A DNA stretch of 64,000 nucleotides, taken from positions 3,286,001-3,350,000 of the forward strand of contig NC_135034.1 of NCBI RefSeq assembly GCF_051020975.1, in the 5' to 3' direction. A program made the translations under genes and the position numbers. This DNA is from Osmia lignaria lignaria (Eukaryota; Arthropoda; Insecta; Hymenoptera; Megachilidae). Below the pieces are notes generated by a model that ran no database searches, was not told where the DNA came from, and saw only the letters and a list, made by a program, of their open reading frames with translations. Positions within the stretch are counted from its first letter, which is position 1. Each line of letters starts with the position of its first letter. This document shows, piece after piece, positions 61,554 through 64,000 of the stretch.

Positions 61554-62068
61554 TTGGTAGTCGCCGCAACTACAATCTACTTTAAGGTAATAATAAAACT
61601 TTAATTATAAATATCTCAAAAACTACTGAGTATCTGCCCCTATAATGGTATATACTCGTAAACAGGAGAACGAGATCTATAAGTGTGCAAAGTTTCAACG
61701 AAATCGATGAGACGAAGGCCTTGCACTCTCCTTGTAAGTGGGCACGGTTTCGCCAAAAGATGGGTTACCGTGTGCTGTTGGCAACTAAATAAGCGGATAG
61801 TGAATATGAATAAAAATGGATAAAGAGAAAAAGGTAGATGAATGGAGAAAAGAAGAAATGTAAAGAGTATAAAAGAAGTAAAAAGAGAATAATGGAAAAA
61901 AAACTATGGATGATTTGATATAATCGTACTAAACTATGTACGGTGCGGATTTAGAGAAAAAATTTAAAAAGGCCGCTGATGTTCATTGGGCAAGAGAGGA
62001 GGAAAAAACCTCCTGTAGAACGCCATCTTGGGCTTCGCCCAAGAAAAGTCAAGAACAAAAAAAAAAAA

Positions 62069-62081
62069 ACTGTAGAAATCG
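62069..62081. repeat. SINE target-site duplication, 3' copy
   Basis: ACTGTAGAAATCG, identical to 60,740-60,752. The first A merges with the poly-A tail. Confidence 0.8.
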
Positions 62082-62117
62082 GTAGAAATCGATAGTTCCA
62101 CTATTTTTCCACGCATT

Positions 62118-62722
62118 CATAGCCGACTCTAGTACTAGCCGTGCTGAAGTAAAAATGGCAACACCGCGAGAGTCCGGTCTGAATATATCAACACCTACCC
62201 TACTCTATCTGCCTCCCGGACTCCCAGACTCTCAGCCAATCAACGTCGTCAGACTCCCGACACTCTCTGGACTTCACATAACCTCTTTGGTTTCGATCCA
62301 ATCATTTCGCTTGTTTCAAGGTTTTTATTAACTTATATACACGTTTATCAATTCTTAAATGTTTCAATTTGATCCAAAGATGGTTTCATTTTGCTTCATA
62401 CCTAAATTTTCTTGAAACCACTGTAAATATTTCAAATATCATGCTTCACAACACCAAACTACTGTGAGAGTACACAAAATATATATCACATTTATAACAA
62501 TTTTATACTACCACATCACTTCTATTTGCCATAGTTGCAACGTTTATATATTGTTTATACATAATTAACACAAAATAGTGTATATTACTACAGCTTTTTA
62601 TTAAAAAGGACGTTAATTACAATTCCGAGCACAGGACTCTGTTTTTGAAAATAGGACTCCCGATTGTCACGTGAGCGGTGTTGCCACGTTGTTCAGCATG
62701 GCTAGTACTAGAGTCGGCTGTG
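62118..62722. mobile_element. 605-bp MITE with 7-bp target duplication
   Basis: Ends CATAGCCGACTCTAGTACTA (62,118 on) and, on the reverse strand, CACAGCCGACTCTAGTACTA from 62,722; the match extends into GCCRTGCTGAA and GGCAACACCGC. Flanks are ACGCATT at 62,111-62,117 and 62,723-62,729. The uninterrupted version of this site is visible in the opposite palindrome arm (about 63,430-63,455), confirming the insertion. A 7-8-bp duplication and CA ends suggest a hAT-like MITE, which is inference. No coding capacity. Confidence 0.8.
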
Positions 62723-62729
62723 ACGCATT

Positions 62730-63480
62730 TTCATGATCAACCCCTTTTTTTGTCGAAAATCACGAGTACTTTTCAATTTTTTAACGAGGGAAGGTACTTA
62801 TCATGAAAAATAAGTTGTTTTAAATACGACGCAATAAAATAGTAAAAAATCGAAAAAATTAATAATTCCACTATTTTTCCATATATTTGCATGAACGACC
62901 ACTCTTTTTACTGGAAATCGCGAATAGTTTTCAATTTTTTAGTGAGGAAAGGTGCTTATCGTGGAAAATAGTTGTTCTAAATACGACGCAATAAAATGGT
63001 AAAAAATCGATAAAATCAATAATTCCACTATTTTTCCATATATTTGCATGATCGACCACTCTTTTTATTGGAAATTGCGAATAGTTTTCAATTCTAAAAA
63101 GAGTGGTCGATCATGCAAATATATGGAAAAATAGTGGAATTATTGATTTTATCGATTTTTTACCATTTTATTGCGTCGTATTTAGAACAACTATTTTCCA
63201 CGATAAGCACCTTTCCTCACTAAAAAATTGAAAACTATTTGCGATTTCCAGTAAAAAGAGTGGTCGTTCATGCAAATATATGGAAAAATAGTGGAATTAT
63301 TGATTTTTTCGAGTTTTTACTATTTTATTGCGTCGTATTTAGAACAATTTATTTTCCATGATAAGCACCTTCCCTCGTTAAAAAATTGAAAAGTATTCGT
63401 GATTTTCGACAAAAAAAGGGGTTGATCATAAAAATGCGTGGAAAAATAGTGGAACTATCAATTTCTATCAATTTCTACAG
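62730..63480. repeat. 157-bp tandem subrepeats, mirrored at the palindrome centre
   Basis: The unit starting TTCCACTATTTTTCCA recurs at 62,866 and 63,023, and at 62,096 before the MITE (158 bp once the MITE is removed). The same ~2.5 units appear in reverse to the right of the axis, to about 63,480. Foldback elements characteristically have long inverted arms built of tandem repeats. Confidence 0.8.
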
Positions 63481-64000
63481 TCTTATCGCGTCAGCTGTAT
63501 AACGCGTTACATTCTGTCATGTGCTCCGTGTTTCGCCAAAAAATTGTAAAGTATCGGTGATTACCAGGAAAAAGAAATAGAATTGACACAATATATTGTC
63601 GGATTACATGTGATTAAAAAATTCTAGTACAATTGTTCAAGAAATTTAGTGAATTGTGCATTGTAAGATTTTAGGTTATATTTGCTTATGGTGACATAAA
63701 ACTAATTCACAGTAATTGGATATCATTTTCTATCTGTTCTCCATAAGTCTTCACTGAACAAGATTGTTTCTAAATGTTTTAATATATTTTCTAAATGGTC
63801 TGAACAATAGAATATTTCAATTGGACTCTTTTAGTCGGATGGGATGAGTTTGAGATTTGTAAACACAAGTGATACAAAATAGATGAAAGTGAATAGTAAA
63901 GTAACAACTTCGATATTACAACTTTTTTTCTTATTTATGAATTTTAACACGACAAAAGTATTTATTTGTAAGTAAAAAAAGACAATGTGAACGATGAATT

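Larger units (their letters stand above)
60791..61734. mobile_element. 944-bp palindromic element flanked by TAA
   Basis: Near-perfect inverted arms of ~320 bp: 60,791-61,105 and 61,415-61,734, starting CAAGGAGAGTGCAAGGCC. Flanks are TAA at 60,788-60,790 and 61,735-61,737. Removing one TAA and the element restores the 5S order ...CAAGC-TAA-GTGGGCACGG. A 3-bp TAA/TWA target is typical of PIF/Harbinger elements; that is inference, as no DDE domain is present. The core carries the C-terminal end of a transposase-like protein on the minus strand. Each arm contains a tRNA-like Pol III module. Confidence 0.8.
60753..62068 (+). mobile_element. 5S rRNA-derived SINE (SINE3 type), split by a later insertion
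   Basis: The head is unmistakably 5S rRNA. CACACCGGTACTCGTAAGAT then CACCGAAGTCAAGC (60,754-60,786) matches the 5S segment around helix III and box A. GGCACGGTTTCGCCAAAAGA then TGGGTTACCGTGTGCTGTTGGCAACT (about 61,742-61,787) matches the box C region and 3' end. The two halves are separated by a 944-bp element. The first ~20 nt of 5S are missing (5' truncation). The body (61,788-62,056) is unrelated, A-rich then ending in a CTTGGGC-TTC-GCCCAAG hairpin (62,029-62,045). A poly-A tail (62,057-62,069) and a 13-bp target duplication follow. The SINE length without the insert is about 369 bp. SINEs are moved by partner LINE reverse transcriptase. Confidence 0.8.
60222..64000. mobile_element. Giant palindromic (foldback) element running off the window
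   Basis: 60,222-60,752 is matched in reverse by about 63,470-64,000 (for example AGACTGTAGAAATCG / CAATTTCTACAGTCTTATCG and ACAATATATTGTCGGATTAC). The axis is at about 63,080, with a ~27-nt spacer between CGACCACTCTTTTT and AAAAAGAGTGGTCG. The left arm is 2.86 kb and the right arm only 0.92 kb to the window end. Subtracting the SINE (1,329 bp with one target copy) and the MITE (612 bp) leaves 0.92 kb, so the arms agree. The outer end lies outside the window, so the terminal repeats and family are unknown. No transposase gene is seen in it. Confidence 0.8.

Noticed and set aside
60753..61790. Functional 5S rRNA gene
   Set aside because: The 5' ~20 nt are missing, the sequence is split by 944 bp, and a SINE body, poly-A and target duplication follow.

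Overview
This window looks like heterochromatic, repeat-dominated DNA from an insect nuclear genome. An ant-like hymenopteran is my best guess, from the style of the mobile elements, but no host marker gene proves it. There are no bacterial operons or ribosome binding sites. The DNA is AT-rich apart from a GC-rich LINE, and almost everything recognisable is satellite or transposon. Two weak host-gene candidates remain: a two-exon minus-strand model near 31.6-33.1 kb, and exon/intron-like repeats near 57.2-60.1 kb.

Layout. 1-29,056: plus-oriented satellite built of 80-bp monomers and 51-bp short forms, organised into a 5,186-bp higher-order repeat (HOR). Copies B, C and D (5,111-20,668) are almost identical. 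Copies A (left) and E (right, 6,555 bp) keep an older layout. 29,057-30,190: the same satellite in reverse orientation, with variants resembling the separate satellite block at 41,088-43,090. 30,191-30,979: a foldback element. 31,623-33,097: the two-exon gene model. 33,138-33,832: a mariner-like palindromic MITE. 34,561-40,616: a decayed Helitron (DUF6570-like zinc region, cysteine-protease-like domain, HUH Rep and Pif1-like helicase, broken by five stops and two frameshifts). 40,617-41,087: an RTE-like LINE tail, followed by the second satellite block.

43,112-56,300 is a transposon nest. It holds a 1,017-bp inverted-repeat element inserted in a TTGGACG tandem repeat; a 3,552-bp palindromic element flanked by TTAA; a second TTAA-flanked element sharing one of those TTAA sites; and, inside the latter, a near-full-length LOA/I-type LINE (49,338-55,154) with a perfect 13-bp target duplication and a (TAA)n tail. 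An LTR-like segment follows.

57,221-64,000: exon-like repeats are interrupted by a 1,944-bp element with about 500-bp inverted arms, which carries an N-terminal protein-coding fragment that is itself split by a 148-bp TA-flanked MITE. The right end is a giant palindrome (axis about 63,080) running off the window. Its left arm was hit by a 5S rRNA-derived SINE with poly-A tail and 13-bp target duplication, and by a 605-bp MITE. The SINE's 5S head was in turn split by a 944-bp palindromic element flanked by TAA. That element carries a tRNA-like A-box/B-box module in each arm and the C-terminal zinc-finger end of a transposase-like protein.

The nesting order can be read directly from target-site duplications, so the right half of the window is a layered record of insertions. 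I saw no new enzymatic system. The most unusual structures are the 5S-SINE/palindrome composite, the very recent satellite HOR amplification beside an apparent inversion, and the Helitron with internal repeats at both the DNA and the protein level.
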